This document shows positions 52,699 to 64,000 of a stretch of DNA of 64,000 bases, one piece after another; positions within the stretch are counted from its first letter, which is position 1; each line of letters opens with the position of its first letter. The stretch spans positions 20,667,862-20,731,861 of the forward strand of contig NC_134675.1 of NCBI RefSeq assembly GCF_030463565.1. The letters run 5' to 3'. The notes beneath the pieces were generated by a model. That model was not told the DNA's origin. It saw only the letters and a list, made by a program, of their open reading frames with translations, and searched no databases. A program made the translations under genes and the position numbers. Source of the stretch: Pelecanus crispus. Lineage: Eukaryota > Chordata > Aves > Pelecaniformes > Pelecanidae.

Positions 52699-54525
52699 TT
52701 GCAGAATAGATCCCTTTCAGTATGGCCTCTACTTGCATGTCCATGTACCTGTTTATATTCCTTAAACCTAACACAGTTGCAGACAAATTCAACCCCCTCT
52801 ATTCAATGGCTTATGTACATGGCCGAAAAGGAAAATATTCAGATCTGTCATGCATTACAGGATGGTGAATATCAAATGGGATCCTACTTCATGGATGGCT
52901 ATGCAGTCATTGAGGGGGTGCCGACTGCTTTTGTATTTAATGGGTCCTTTTTCCATGGCTGTATCAAATGGTACCATGAACATGACTGGAACCCTCTGGC
53001 AGGGGGCACCTTTGGATATTTGTATTGCCCAGCACAACAAAAGATGGACCACCGAAAGAGAGCGGGTTTTAACATCAACTCTCTATAGGAGCATGAGTGG
53101 GTCACTATGACAAAATCAGATGGGGAGCTTGCAGAGTTCTTAGCCAGGACCAAACTGCCTACAACGCTGAACCCCAGAGATGTGCTTTTCATCAGCAGGA
53201 CACATGCCATTTGTCTGTATTACAAAGCAGCCCCTAATGAAAAGATACATTATTATGATTTTACTAGCCTCTATCCCTTCATCAAGAAAACAAAACAATA
53301 CCCTCTTGGGCACCCCAAAGATATCTTTGAGAATTTTGACACCCTGACAGCCTACTTTGGGATGGTCAAAGTAAAAGTGTACCTGCCTCATAGCAGTGAG
53401 GTAGGCTCTTTTTCCCTGTGCTTCCCATGAGGGTAAATGGCAAGCTATTGTTTCCCTTGTGCCACACTTGTGCTGAAACCTGCCAGACCCTCTTACCTAG
53501 ACAGCGATGAAGAAAGAGCCCTTGTGGGTACCTGGTGTTCCCCAGAACTGAACAAGGCTCTGGAGAAGGGCTACAGGATTTGTAAAATCTATGAGGTTTG
53601 GCATTTTGAACAGAGGGATAGCGGTTTTTTCTCAGATTTTATACAATTCCACCTCCACCAGAAGCAGGAAGCTTCAGGCTACCGAGCCTGGTGCACAGAT
53701 GATGACAAAAAAGCTGAATATGTTGAAGATTACAGGCAGAAAGAAGACATCATTTTGCGGCCTGAACATGTTAAGAAATCCCCCATGAAGCACCAAATTG
53801 TGAAACTGTGTTTAAATTCTCTGTGGGGAAAATGTGGACAGAGATCCAACCTACCCAATATTACCATTGTAAGAGAACCAGGTGAGTTGTATGACTACCT
53901 CTTTTCTCCATCTTACGATGTGTCCTCTTCTGATTTTATTGATTAGGATGTATCCACTGTCTCATGGAAGCACGCCAAAGGATGCGTGACCCTGGAGACA
54001 AACGCTAACATTTTTATAGCGTGGTTCACCACAGCATACGCGCGCCTAGAGATTTACAATCTCTTAGATGCCCTGCAAGGCTGTTGCCTTTATCATTACA
54101 CAGACTCTGAGATATCTGTGAGTCATCCAGGGGACTGGAAACCCGGTTCAGCAACTATTTAGGTGAGATGATGAGCAAGTTGCTGCCAGATGAGCACATT
54201 ACGGAGTTTGAGTCATCAAGGCCCCAATCCTACGGCTACTTACAGTCTGGAGGAAAGTGTTGTTTAAAGGTTAAAAGCATCACTCTAAATGCAACAAACA
54301 GAGAAAAGATCAATTTTGAGGCACTGAGGGATCTTGTGTTGGAGTGTAGCATAAATCCAGACAGTGATGACCCTAAAAAGAACGTGACAGAGCAGCACTC
54401 TGTCATGAGGAAGAAGCAGAAGTGGGCAATAGAAAGAAACAAAGCCCCTTCAGAAGATGCAGAAGGTGGTCTATGACAAAAGAGTGCTGACGGAGAATTT
54501 TAAAAGCCTCCCCTATGGCATTTGA

Positions 54526-54592
54526 TCATGGGCATGCACTGGAAGCACCCCTTTTCTGCAATTCTAGCAGGGCCTAGCAAATGTGATTGCTG
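54526..54592 (+). pseudogene. Possible start of Polinton packaging ATPase
   Basis: Directly after the polymerase end, a short frame reads MGMHWKHPFSAILAGPSKCD and then a stop. The HPF-hydrophobic-AGPSxC pattern resembles the first strand and Walker A loop of the FtsK/HerA-type packaging ATPase that Polintons encode. The Gly-Lys-Thr of the loop is lost and the remainder is absent. Tentative. Confidence 0.4.
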
Positions 54593-54690
54593 ACTGCTAT
54601 GCCTGAGACTATTGTGTGGTGTTACAGTTGCTGTCAACCACTGTAGCAGGAACTGCTCTGCAAATATCCTTTTACTGTTAATATACTTTT

Positions 54691-56395
54691 TTTGTACTCA
54701 ACATTTTTTTTGCCTCTGTTTTCAATGGTAATCTTTCTTCCCACATCTCTCAAGCCCCTGAACCTCAGGACAGGGACTGGTGGAATGAAATCCCTCCCAT
54801 CGTAGGAGAAGATCTGGTTTGAGACCATCTGAGGAACCTGAACATACACAAGTCCATGGGACCCGACAAGATGCATCCCAGGGTCCTGAGGGAATTGGCA
54901 GATGTAGTTGCCAAGCCACTCTCAATCATAGTTGAAAAGTCATGGCAGTCAGGCAAAGTCCTCAGTGACTGAAAAGGGAAACATCGTGCCCATTTTTAAA
55001 AAGGGTAAAAAGGAGGACCCTGGGAACGACCAAACAGTCAGCCTCCCCTCCGTGCCCAGTATGATCACAGAACATATCCTCCTGGAAGACACGTTGAAGC
55101 ATATGGAAGACAGGGAGGTGATTAGAGACAGCCAGCATGGCTTCACCAAGGGCAAATCGTGCCTGACTAATCTAGTGGCCTTCTACAATGGAGTGACTGC
55201 AGTCAGTGGACAAGGGAAGAGCTACAGATGTCCTCTACCTGGACTTCTGTAAGGCCTTTGACATGGTCCCCCCACAACAATCTTGCATCTAAATTGGAGA
55301 GATATATGGGTTTGACGGATGGACTGTTAGATGAACAAGGAATTGGCTGGATGGCCACATCCAAAGAGTTTTTTTCAATGGCTCAATGTCCAAGTGGAAA
55401 CTAGTAACGAGCGGTGTCCCTCAAGGGTCCATACTGGGACCAATACTGTTCAATATCTTCATCAACAACATAGACAATGAGATTGAGTGCACTCTCAGCA
55501 AGTTTGCAGATGACACCAAGCTGAGTGGTGCAGTTGATTGGCTAGAGGGAAGGGATGCCATCCAGAGGGACCCTGACAGGCTTGAGGAGTGGGCCTGTGC
55601 GAACCTCATGAAGTTCAACAAGGCCAAGTGCCAGGTCCTGCACCTGGGCCGGGGCAATCCCCGATATCAGCACAGGCTGGGGGATGAATGGTTTGAGAGC
55701 AGCCCTTCAGAGAAGGACTTGGGGAATGCTGGTGGATGAAAAACTGGACATGAGCCGGCAATGTGCGCTTGCAGCCCAGAAGGCCAACTGTATCCTGGGC
55801 TGCATCAAAAGAAGTGTAGCCAGCAGGCCGAGGGAGGTGATTCTCCCCCTCTACTCTGCTCTGGTGAGACCCCACCTGGAGTACTGCGTCCAGCTCTGGA
55901 GTCCTCAGCACAGGAAAGACATGGACCTGTTGGAGCGGGTCCAGAGGAGGGCCACAAAAATGATCAGAGGGCTGGAACACCTCTCCTATGAAGAAAGGCT
56001 GAGAGAGTTGTGGTTGTTCAGCCTGGAGAAGAGAAGGCTCCGGGGTGACCTTATTGTGGCCTTTCAATATATAAAGGGGGCTTATAAGAAAGAAGGAGAG
56101 AAACCTTTTACCAGGGTCTGTAGTGACAGGAAGAGGAGCAACGGTTTTAAACTGAAAGAGGATAGATTTAGATTGGACATAAGGAAGAAATTTTTTACGA
56201 TGAGGGTGGTGAGACACTGGAACAGGTTGCCCAGAGAAGTTGTGGATGCCCCATCACTGGAAGTGTTCAAGGTCAGGTTGGACAGGGCTTTGAGCAACCT
56301 GATCCTAGTGAAAGATGCCCCTGCCCATGGTAGGGGGATTAGACTAGATGATCTTTCAAGCTCCTTTCCAACCCAAACCATTCTAGGATTTAGAA
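54691..56395 (+). mobile_element. CR1 LINE, reverse transcriptase and 3' end
   Basis: Continuation of the CR1 that begins at 48,555. It starts in the ASVFNGNLSS region, passes [22 protein letters not shown] with [16 protein letters not shown] and FADDTKLSG (active-site FADD), then the C-terminal [20 protein letters not shown] and [20 protein letters not shown] regions, and the 3' UTR ending ccaaccattctaggatt-like. Several frameshifts and stops make it inactive. CR1 is the dominant LINE of birds. Confidence 0.92.
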
Positions 56396-56556
56396 ATGTT
56401 TAGTTTATACCTAAAACATTAACTTAGTTCACTCTTAAATTGGGAATGTCCCATCTGCTCTGGAGAAAATTGCACTGATGTCTTCAACATAGACATGCTG
56501 CAACATGCTGATTTTTCAGTTTATTTCAGTAATCTGCCATAGGATATGTAATATGG

Positions 56557-57154
56557 TGTGATGGATTGACCTTGGCTGACCTCCAGGTGCCCACCAAGCC
56601 GCTATATCACTCCCTCTCCTCAACAGGGCTGGGGGAGGAATTACAATGAAAAAGCTCATGGGTCGAGTTAAAGGCAGTTTAATGAAGAAAAGCAAAGGCC
56701 ACGCATGGAAGCAAAGCAAAAAAAAAAAAAAAAAAAAAAAAGACTTATTCTCTACTTCCCATCAGCAGGCGATATCCAGCCACTTCCTGGGAAGTACGGC
56801 CCCAATACGCGTAGCAGTTGCTTTGGAAGACAAATGCCTTAATAACAAATGCCCCCCCCCCTTTCTCCTAGCTTTTACTGCTGAGCACAACTTCATTTGG
56901 TATGGAATATCCCTTTGGTCAGTTTGGGTCTGCTGTCCTGGCTATGTCCCCTGCCAATGTCTTGCCCACCCCCAGCCTACTGGCCTTTGGATGGCTGGGA
57001 GTTGGAGAGACAGCCTTGTTGCTGTGCAAGCACTGCTCAGCAGTAGCCAAAACATTGGTGTGTTATCAACACCTTTCCAGCTACAAATACAAAGCACAGC
57101 ACTATGAGGACAGCTATGAGGAAAGTTAACTCCATCCCAGCCAGATCCAGTACA
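56557..57154 (-). mobile_element. Solo LTR (type 2-related), TSD TATGG
   Basis: A 598-bp LTR, minus orientation (TGTACTGGATCTGGCTGGGA to GGTCAATCCATCACA), flanked by perfect TATGG copies (56,552-56,556; 57,155-57,159). It contains a run of about 23 A's at 56,719-56,741. Related to LTR type 2 but clearly diverged. Confidence 0.92.
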
Positions 57155-57159
57155 TATGG

Positions 57160-57687
57160 AGGTATGTTCCAATATCTCAGTGACACAAAGTATATTTAGC
57201 TATGTCTCATTAACATTAAAATATGACATAATTTTCAACTGATATATTGATATTAAGAAATGAAGCATCAACTTAAAGTAAAAATGAGACTCAGTGTAGC
57301 TGGGTATATATCTTTTACCCTCTTGTGGAGATTCTAGATGAAAATCTTACTTTTAAAGAGCAACTTAAAATTGAATGCCACTGAAAGCATGACTCCAGGT
57401 CATTTAGCTAAGCTTTGCTTTACCATGACATTCATTTCATTGCTTTACATAGAAAGTGGAAGATCGTGAACAGTTTAGTAAGAGTTTTGAAGATGCTCCT
57501 ACATATTATCTCAACGTCAACTGCATCACAAAGGTTATGGTACTTAGTGCAAATGTGTGCAGATATTTTGACTCCTTCCTATTATGTTTTCCAAGATAAC
57601 TTGGCTTATATGAATTCTGATGTTGTTTACTACTTACTACTGTCTCTCTAGCTTGCTTTTTTTCTTTTCTATTATGACTTATTTTAG
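57160..57687 (+). other. SYK-like pseudogene intron
   Basis: AT-rich intron leading to an ATTTTAG acceptor at 57,687. No other feature. Confidence 0.5.
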
Positions 57688-57828
<141 letters not shown>

Positions 57829-58065
57829 GTGAGCAGTTCTGTCTATTTTGTTTTCTGTCAAAATTCAAAGCATATTTGAACCAACACTTTTTCTTTCCTA
57901 GAAGGGTTGTTGCAGGCCAAAGCAGGTCTTGGCGCCCCATGTATGGCAACAAATGAGTCAAAGAATAGCCCAAAAATCGACTCCAGACCTCTTATTTGTT
58001 TTACGCTAGTATGTATGCTGTAATCATTTGCAACTCAGACCACTGTTCTAATCTCCCTATTCCAG

Positions 58066-58182
58066 AGGACGAAAGGTGGTGAAGTTGCACAGATGATTGA
58101 TTGAAAGAGGAGAACGAATGGAATGTCCTGAAGTCTGTCCAACTGAAGTCTATGATGTAATGAAATTGTGTTGGCCGTATAA
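58066..58182 (+). pseudogene. SYK-like pseudogene, kinase C-lobe exon
   Basis: Follows a TTCCAG acceptor and ends at a GTGAGT donor. The first codons read KGGEVAQMI; after a frameshift near 58,104 the reading becomes RGERMECPEVCPTEVYDVMK, matching the SYK C-lobe. The last coding exon of SYK is not found before 59,554. Confidence 0.85.
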
Positions 58183-59554
58183 GTGAGTCTGATGTGATGC
58201 TCTCTCTTTTAATGGCAGTATATTTTAATCTATTTAGTTAATAGCCAGAAAGGAAAAAGAAAGGTATTTCAAAACATATCCTTTCAGCTGGTGTTTAGCT
58301 TACAAATAACCTTTAAACTAAAGACAGTTGCAATTTCAAATGAAAATGATTTGAGGTAATTTTGGTGTACCACAAGAAGCTGATTTTGTACATCTGGTCC
58401 TCTTTTTGCTGGAACGCTTATATACAATAACTAGGGTATCATCAAAAACAGTTGTTCTGCAAAAAAGTCAGCCTGATGTATTTTGAAAAGAAAGTTTGAA
58501 ATGAAGCAAAATATTTATGTTTCTGTTTGGACTGTATTTTGTTTCATTTTCATTTACAAGACCCTTTCTTCACTGAAATTTAGAAGTCATGTTCCAAATT
58601 ATTCCTTCCGTTCCCCAATTCTTAATTATTCTGACCTTTTTTTCCTCCCTCATTTCTAAATATCCTCAAATTGTATTCCCACATTACCTTCCCATTAGTG
58701 AAAGGCAAAACATCTTTTCAAATCCCACCTAATGTATAAGAAACTTTTTTCCAGCTCGATATTTCAAATGTTAAAATTATGAAAAACAGAGCAGAAAAAA
58801 AATAAGTCTACTTAATATTCTTTTGTAATTAGTATATTGCAAAAATTCACATTAAAAAAAAAGTTTTCTAATTAAACTTTTTTACCTATTTTGTTGAAGT
58901 CACCTTTTCCTGTAGGAATGTTTCCACATAGCACCCAAAGCCCATTGTAGCATGGCTTATTATTCCAGTTCACCATCTGGAGAATATGTGTTTTAAACAA
59001 AGGTCTCTGGATTCCACTTCAGGTGCTGTAGTATTTCACTTTCAGATATATCTCTTCGTTTTTAGTTTTATTGCACTTAGGATTCTTGAAAGAACATGGA
59101 GTCATAAAATAATTTCTGCCTTTCTGTTTGACTCACAGAATGCCATAACAGCTGTAGAGTGAATCAGGATAATTTTTATTAGGATTATTTGTGATGTCTT
59201 AAATAATGGCATTTAATAAGTATAACATAAGAGAATATTGCTTTCTATGTGTTTGTATTCAAACATCCTTGATATTGGAAAAAAAAAAGATACAAAAGAA
59301 AAATTCAATAAGAATACTCAAGTCCGGCAGTGTAACTATGTCAATATGTTATGTACTTTTGCAAGGATTTCTCAGTTTAATCATATTCTCTCAAATAAAC
59401 AGATTTGCAGATATAAAGGAAAGCAAGATATTATGGCCATATATCAAAAGACTCCTCTCAATGGTGCTAAGCCAGTCCAGACTGTAGTACCCATTATAAG
59501 GCAGACATTGCACTGTAAATATTCTCTTCTCTACATTATTACTAGAGTAAATGA
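58183..59554. other. AT-rich sequence after SYK-like exon
   Basis: No gene or mobile element recognised. Confidence 0.5.
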
Positions 59555-59559
59555 GGTAG

Positions 59560-60131
59560 TGTCGTGGTTTAACCCCAGCCAGCAACTAAGCACCACGCAG
59601 CCGCTCGCTCACTCCCCCTACCCCGATGGGATGGGGGAGAGAATTGGAGGAGTAAGAGTGAGAAACACTCCTGGGTTGAGATAAGAACAGTTTCATAATT
59701 GAAATAAAGTAAAATAGTAATGCTAATAGTAACAGTATAATAATGATAATAATAATAATGATACACGAAGCAAGTGATGCACAATGCAATTGCTCACCAC
59801 CCGCCGACCGATACTCAGACAGTTCCCGAGCAGCGATCGCTGCCCCCTGGCCAACCCCCCCCCCAGTTTCTATACTAAGCATGATGTCATATGGTATGGA
59901 ATAGCCCTTTGGTCAGTTTGGATCAACTCTTCTGGCTGTGCCCCCTCCCAGCTTCTTGTGCACCAGGCAGAGCATGGGAAGCTGAAAAGTCCTTGACTAG
60001 CATAAGCAGTACTTAGCAACAACTAAACCATCAGTGTGTTATCAGCATTATTCTCATACTAAATCCAAAAACACAGCACTATGCCCGCTACTAGGAAGAA
60101 AATTAACTCTATCCCAGCCGAAACCAGGACA
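59560..60131 (-). mobile_element. 3' LTR of ERV element C (type 1)
   Basis: A 572-bp LTR in minus orientation after a purine tract (aaaaggggtgga). The left flank is GGTAG; the matching duplication would lie beyond the window. The CRE-like site is mutated (TGATGTCA), the TATA region is changed and the palindrome has one mismatch. Confidence 0.92.
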
Positions 60132-60540
60132 GTATCCACCCCTTTTACTATACCATCTACATCATGCCCAGGTCCTACCCTTTCCAATGCATCCCAATTA
60201 ATCACCACCACTTTCCCTGTCTTGATATATACACACAGATATCGTTCCCTTTATCCATGGGCCATCCCTCTAAAATGTCCACCGAGTTCATTTAGTCCAT
60301 GACTTTAGGTTCCATCTGTCATCACAGTCTTTTAGGGCAGGAGAGGTGGTGTGTGGTGTTGGATTGTTGCATGCTGAAGCCAGTTCTTGTTCCAACACTG
60401 CTGCACTTTGCCCAGTTTCATCAAAGTTCATCTTCATTAAGCTGGGCGATTCTTACTGTAATACCACTGATGTGGCATATAGCAACCATAAAAGAGATGA
60501 CATACAGTATTATATAGCAATTAACATCATACAGTTCAGT
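60132..60540 (-). mobile_element. Element C 3' non-coding region
   Basis: Collinear with 34,453-34,919 of element B: purine tract, a hairpin-like AT-rich part, no env. Shorter than in B because tandem units are fewer. Confidence 0.75.
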
Positions 60541-63500
60541 TCATTGGCTATTTTCACCCAAAATCAAATCCCCTTGAGGTACAAGTTGGACTTCCCCATC
60601 CTTTTGCATCACCCACCAAGTGCACCAGGGTCCTTGAGCAAAAGCAATCCCACGAATGGGTTTGCCTTTGCCCGACGGGGGAGTAACCCAGACTGTCTTC
60701 CCCAGCATATTTTTTATGTGCACTACAGGGACTTTACCTCCTTCTACAGTACGTACAAGTTCTGATTGGGCAGGGCCAGCTCGATTGGCAGATCTCCTAG
60801 TGTTGACTAACCAGGTGGCTTTCACTAAATGTGTATCCCAGTGACCGATATACCCATTCAATGCCGTGCTCTTTGGCCCAGGGGTCTATGAGCTTGTTTC
60901 AGAAATGAGTCCCGTTGTCTGACTTGATACTTTCTGGGGTGCCATGTCGCCACAGCACTTGCTTTTCAAGGCCCAGGATGGTGTTCCGGGCGGTGGCATG
61001 GGGCACGGGATATGTTTCCAGCCATCCGGTGGTTGCTTCCACCATGGTGAGTACATGGCGCTTGCCTTGGCAGGTTTGTGGGAGTGTGATATAATCAGTC
61101 TGCCAGGCCTCCCCATATTTACACTTCAGCCATCGTCCACCATACCAGAGGGGCTTGAACCGCTTGGCTTGCTTGATTGCAGCGCATGTTTCACATTCAT
61201 GAATAACCTGTGCTATAGTGTCCATAGTTAAGTCCACCCCTCGATCACGAGCCCATCTATATGTTGCATCCCTTCCTTGATGGCCTGAGGTGTCATGGGC
61301 CCACTGAGCTATAAGTAATTCACCCTCATGTTGCCAGTCCAGATCCACCTGAGCCACTTCAGTCTTAGCAGCCTGATCCGCCTGCTGGTTGTTTTCATGT
61401 TCTTCAGTGGCCCGACTCTTGGGTACGTGAGCATCTACGTGACGTACTTTTACAACCAGGTTCTCTACCCGGGCAGCAATATCTGTCCACAATGCAGCAG
61501 CCCAGATTGGTTTGCCTCTGCGCTGCCAGTTGCTCTGCTTCCATTGCTGCAACCACCCCCACAGGGCATTTGCCACCATCCATGAGTCAGTACAGAGATA
61601 AAGGACTGGCCACTTTTCTCGTTCAGCAATATCTAAAGCCAGCTTGATGGCTTTCACCTCTGCAAACTGACTCGACTCCCCTTCTCTTTTGGCAGTTTCT
61701 GCGACTTGTCGTATAGGACTCCATACAGGAGCTTTCCACCTCCGATGCTTCCCCACAAGACGACAGGACCCATCAGTGAACAGGGCATATTGCTTCTCAT
61801 TTTCTGGCAATTTATTATACAGTGGGGCCTCTTCAGCACGTCTCACCTCCTCCTCTGGTGATATTCTAAGGTTTTTGCCTTCTGGCCAGTCCATGATCAC
61901 TTCCAAGATTCCTGGGTGACTGGGGTTTCCTATTCGAGCCCGTTGTGTGATCAATGCAACCCACTTACTCCATGTAGCATCAGTTGCATGATGTGTAGAG
62001 GGGACCCTCCCTTTGAACATCCAGCCCAGCACCGGCAGTCGGGGTGCCAGCAGGAGCTGGGCTTCAGTACCAACCACTTCCGAAGCAGCTCGAACCCCTT
62101 CATATGCTGCCAATATCTCTTTCCCAGTTGGAGTATAGCGGGCTTCGGATCCTCTGTATCCCCGACTCCAAAACCCTAGGGGTCGACCTCGAGTCTCCCC
62201 TGGGGCTTTCTGCCAGAGGCTCCAGGTAGGGCCATTCTCCCCAGCTGCGGTGTAGAGCACATTTTTAATATCCTGCCCTGCCCGGACTGGCCCAAGGGCT
62301 ACTGCATGAACTATCTCCCGTTTCATTTGTTCAAAGGCTTGTTGTTGCTCAGGGCCCCATTTGAATTCGTTCTTCTTCCGGGTCACTTGATAGAGAGGGC
62401 TTACGATCTGGCTGTAATTTGGAATATGCATTCTCCAAAAACCCACAACGCCTAAGAAAGCTTGTGTTTCCTTTTTGCTAGTTGCTGGGGACATAGCTGT
62501 TATTTTGTTGATCACATCCATTGGGATCTGACGACGTCCATCTTGCCATTTTATTCCTAAAAACTGGATCTCCTGTGCAGGTCCCTTGACCTTACTCTGT
62601 TTTATGGCAAAACCAGCCTTCAGAAGGATTTGGACTATTTTGTTTCCCTTCTCAAAAACTTCTTCTGCTGTGTTGCCCCATACAATGATGTCATCAATGT
62701 ACTGCAGATGTTCTGGAGCTTCACCCTGTTCCAGTGCCGTCTGGATCTGTCCATGGCAAATGGTGGGGCTGTGCTTCCACCCCTGGGGCAGTCGGTTCCA
62801 GGTGTACTGAACACCCCTCCAGGTAAAAGAAAACTGGGGGCTGCTCTCTGCTGCCAAAGGGATGGAGAAAAATGCATTAGCAATATCAATTGTGGCATAC
62901 CACTTGGCTGCCTTTGACTCCAGTTCATATTGAAGTTCTAGCATGTCTGGCACGGCAGCACTCAGCGGCGGTGTAACTTCGTTCAGGCCACGATAGTCCA
63001 CTGTTAGTCTCCACTCCCCATTAGACTTTTGCACTGGCCATATGGGACTGTTAAAGGGTGAGCGAGTCTTGCTGATCACTCCCTGGCTCTCCAATCGACG
63101 AATCAGGTTATGGATGGGAATCAGGGAGTCTCGGTTGGTGCGATATTGCCGCCTGTGCACTGTTGTGGTAGCAATCGGCACCTGTTGTTCCTCAACCTTC
63201 AGCAACCCTACAATCGAAGGGTCCTCTGAGAGACCGGGCAAGGTGGACAACTGTTTAATTTCCTCTGTCTCCAAAGCAGCTATACCAAAAGCCCACCGGT
63301 ACCCTTTTGGGTCCTTGAAATACCCTCTCCTGAGGCAGTCTATGCCAAGGATGCACGGAGCGTCTGGGCCAGTCACAATGGGGTGCTTTTGCCACTCATT
63401 CCCAGTTAGGCTCACTTCAGCTTCCAGTACAGTTAGCTGTTGGGATCCCCCTGTCACTCCAGAAATACACATGGGTTCTGCCCCTCTATAGTTTGATGGC

Positions 63501-63634
63501 ATTAGCGTAGACTGTGCACCAGTGTCCACTAGAGCCTTATACTCCTGTGGGTCTGACGTTCCAGGCCATCGAATCCACACAGTCCAGTAAACCCGCTTGT
63601 CCCTTTCCTCCACCTGGCTGGAGGCAGGGCCCCT
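60541..63634 (-). pseudogene. Nearly complete pro-pol of ERV element C
   Basis: The frame from 63,634 (just after the amber stop) runs open for about 910 codons to a UGA at 60,899-60,901. Order: aspartic protease (LVDTGAQS); RT with YIDDIIVWG; connection; RNase H (ALFTDGSCRLVG, CTDSW); integrase zinc-binding HHCC region (about 61,180-61,290); integrase core with TDYITLP (first Asp) and SDNGTHF (second Asp). The UGA is at the same codon as in element B. Downstream, about 91 bp present in B are missing at about 60,847, which removes the segment with the catalytic Glu and shifts frame; the C-terminal domain follows to 60,541. Gag-pro-pol without env is expected to replicate within the cell. Class III ERV-like by its RT and integrase. 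Confidence 0.88.
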
Positions 63635-64000
63635 CTAACACTGGTCACAGTATTCGCTGTTCACTTCCTGTAAATGTGAATCAAAAGTCCCCTGATCAAG
63701 GTCGGAAGTAAAATTAGCCCTCTTACTCTGTCTGGGGAACTGCTCACTGGAAACTGGAGCTGCAATTTTCCTGGGAGAACCGCCTTTTCTAATAGTTTTT
63801 CCTTGCAACTCACGCACCCGTGCCTCTAAGGTTGAGGTGGGTTTTCCATCCCACTTTCTCATGTCCTCTCCATAATCACGCAGGTAAAACCGCAGGGTGC
63901 CCTGTGGTGTGTATCCTCCATATCCTCTCTCTTGAGCAGAAGGACATTGACTCCTAATGGCTGAGACACTGGTCCGTGCAGGTGGGGAGTAGGACAGATC
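63635..64000 (-). pseudogene. 3' end of gag of ERV element C (runs off window)
   Basis: The same C-terminal gag sequence as element A, ending EVNSEYCDQC at an amber stop (63,635-63,637) that is followed in frame by pol. The gag 5' part, leader and 5' LTR lie to the right of the window. No break is seen in the part available, so its coding state is unknown. Confidence 0.8.

Larger units (their letters stand above)
49884..54523 (+). pseudogene. Protein-primed family B DNA polymerase (Polinton type), decayed
   Basis: Successive plus-strand frames form one decayed polymerase. N-terminal region: 49,884-50,498 and, after a frameshift, about 50,500-50,890 (LINLNDSDNNLCFPGSLAAL, a conserved block of Polinton polymerases). 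Then a Cys-rich zinc-binding-like region, 51,420-51,800 (FLLLHDEHYYDI, FCELCHTL). Exonuclease motifs: Exo I YDMES (about 51,850), Exo II HNAKACDGY (about 52,065), Exo III YNCQQDVKILREAC (52,430-52,475). Polymerase motif A YYDFTSLYPF (about 53,250), motif B KLCLNSLWGKCG (about 53,805) and motif C YTDSE (about 54,095), with the first catalytic Asp of motif C replaced. The C-terminal tail (KRVLTENFKSLPYG-like) ends near 54,523. Stops, frameshifts, an LTR and a SINE break it, so it is non-functional. Confidence 0.85.
48931..54690 (+). mobile_element. Polinton/Maverick (adintovirus-type) element remnant
   Basis: About 5.8 kb inserted in a CR1 and carrying a decayed protein-primed DNA polymerase and a trace of a packaging ATPase. 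Polintons are 15-20 kb double-stranded DNA elements or viruses with terminal inverted repeats, their own polymerase, integrase, capsid and ATPase genes. Here only the polymerase region is recognisable. I found no inverted terminal repeat pair at the two edges, so the ends are probably lost. It is interrupted by a solo LTR (50,894-51,409) and a SINE (52,549-52,698), so it is old. Bounds are approximate. Confidence 0.75.

Overview
The window looks like a bird, probably a songbird, chromosome segment. It carries the 5' half of a conserved ion-channel gene (KCNN2/SK2), several fragments of CR1 LINEs, avian-type LTR retrotransposons with C/T-rich tails, and two copies of a tRNA-Ile-derived SINE with a CR1-like tail that resembles the songbird TguSINE1 type. 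KCNN2 and SYK both sit on the Z chromosome in chicken (recalled, not checked here), so a Z or W origin is plausible. The heavy ERV load and a decayed intron-containing SYK copy would suit a W, but nothing in the window proves it.

Layout. (1) 1-8,737: a mosaic of broken class III (ERV-L-like) retrovirus pieces and LTRs in both orientations, lying in KCNN2 intron 3. (2) 9,243-26,885: KCNN2 on the minus strand. Exon 1 carries two N-terminal polyglutamine tracts, intron 1 is short, exon 2 is 96 bp, intron 2 is 15.5 kb and exon 3 is 419 bp. Later exons lie off the left edge. Intron 2 holds two solo LTRs with perfect 5-bp target duplications and a GC-rich candidate alternative first exon near 22.0-22.2 kb. 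(3) 27,682-27,881: a 200-N assembly gap that cuts an ERV. (4) 27,882-37,176: two minus-strand members (A and B) of one young gag-pro-pol ERV family, separated by CR1 fragments and another LTR. (5) 37-47 kb: AT-rich sequence with two more solo LTRs and a SINE. (6) 47.4-58.2 kb: three degenerate exons of a SYK-type tyrosine kinase on the plus strand. Between its first and second surviving exons lies a CR1 LINE interrupted by about 5.7 kb holding a decayed protein-primed family B DNA polymerase of Polinton/Maverick (adintovirus) type, itself hit by a solo LTR and a SINE. (7) 59.6-64.0 kb: the 3' LTR and nearly the whole pol of a third member (C) of the young ERV family, running off the right edge.

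Working units. Only KCNN2 looks like a functional gene. It encodes a small-conductance calcium-activated potassium channel, and the exons seen cover the N-terminus through S1-S2, the S3-S4 region and S5. The young ERV LTRs retain a CRE-like TGACGTCA next to a TATA box, a long perfect palindrome and an ATTAAA signal, so they are candidate promoters near KCNN2. The most noteworthy finding is the Polinton polymerase fossil, which still shows all three exonuclease motifs and polymerase motifs A, B and (mutated) C. Next come the shared stop-codon architecture of the young ERV family and the SYK-like pseudogene.
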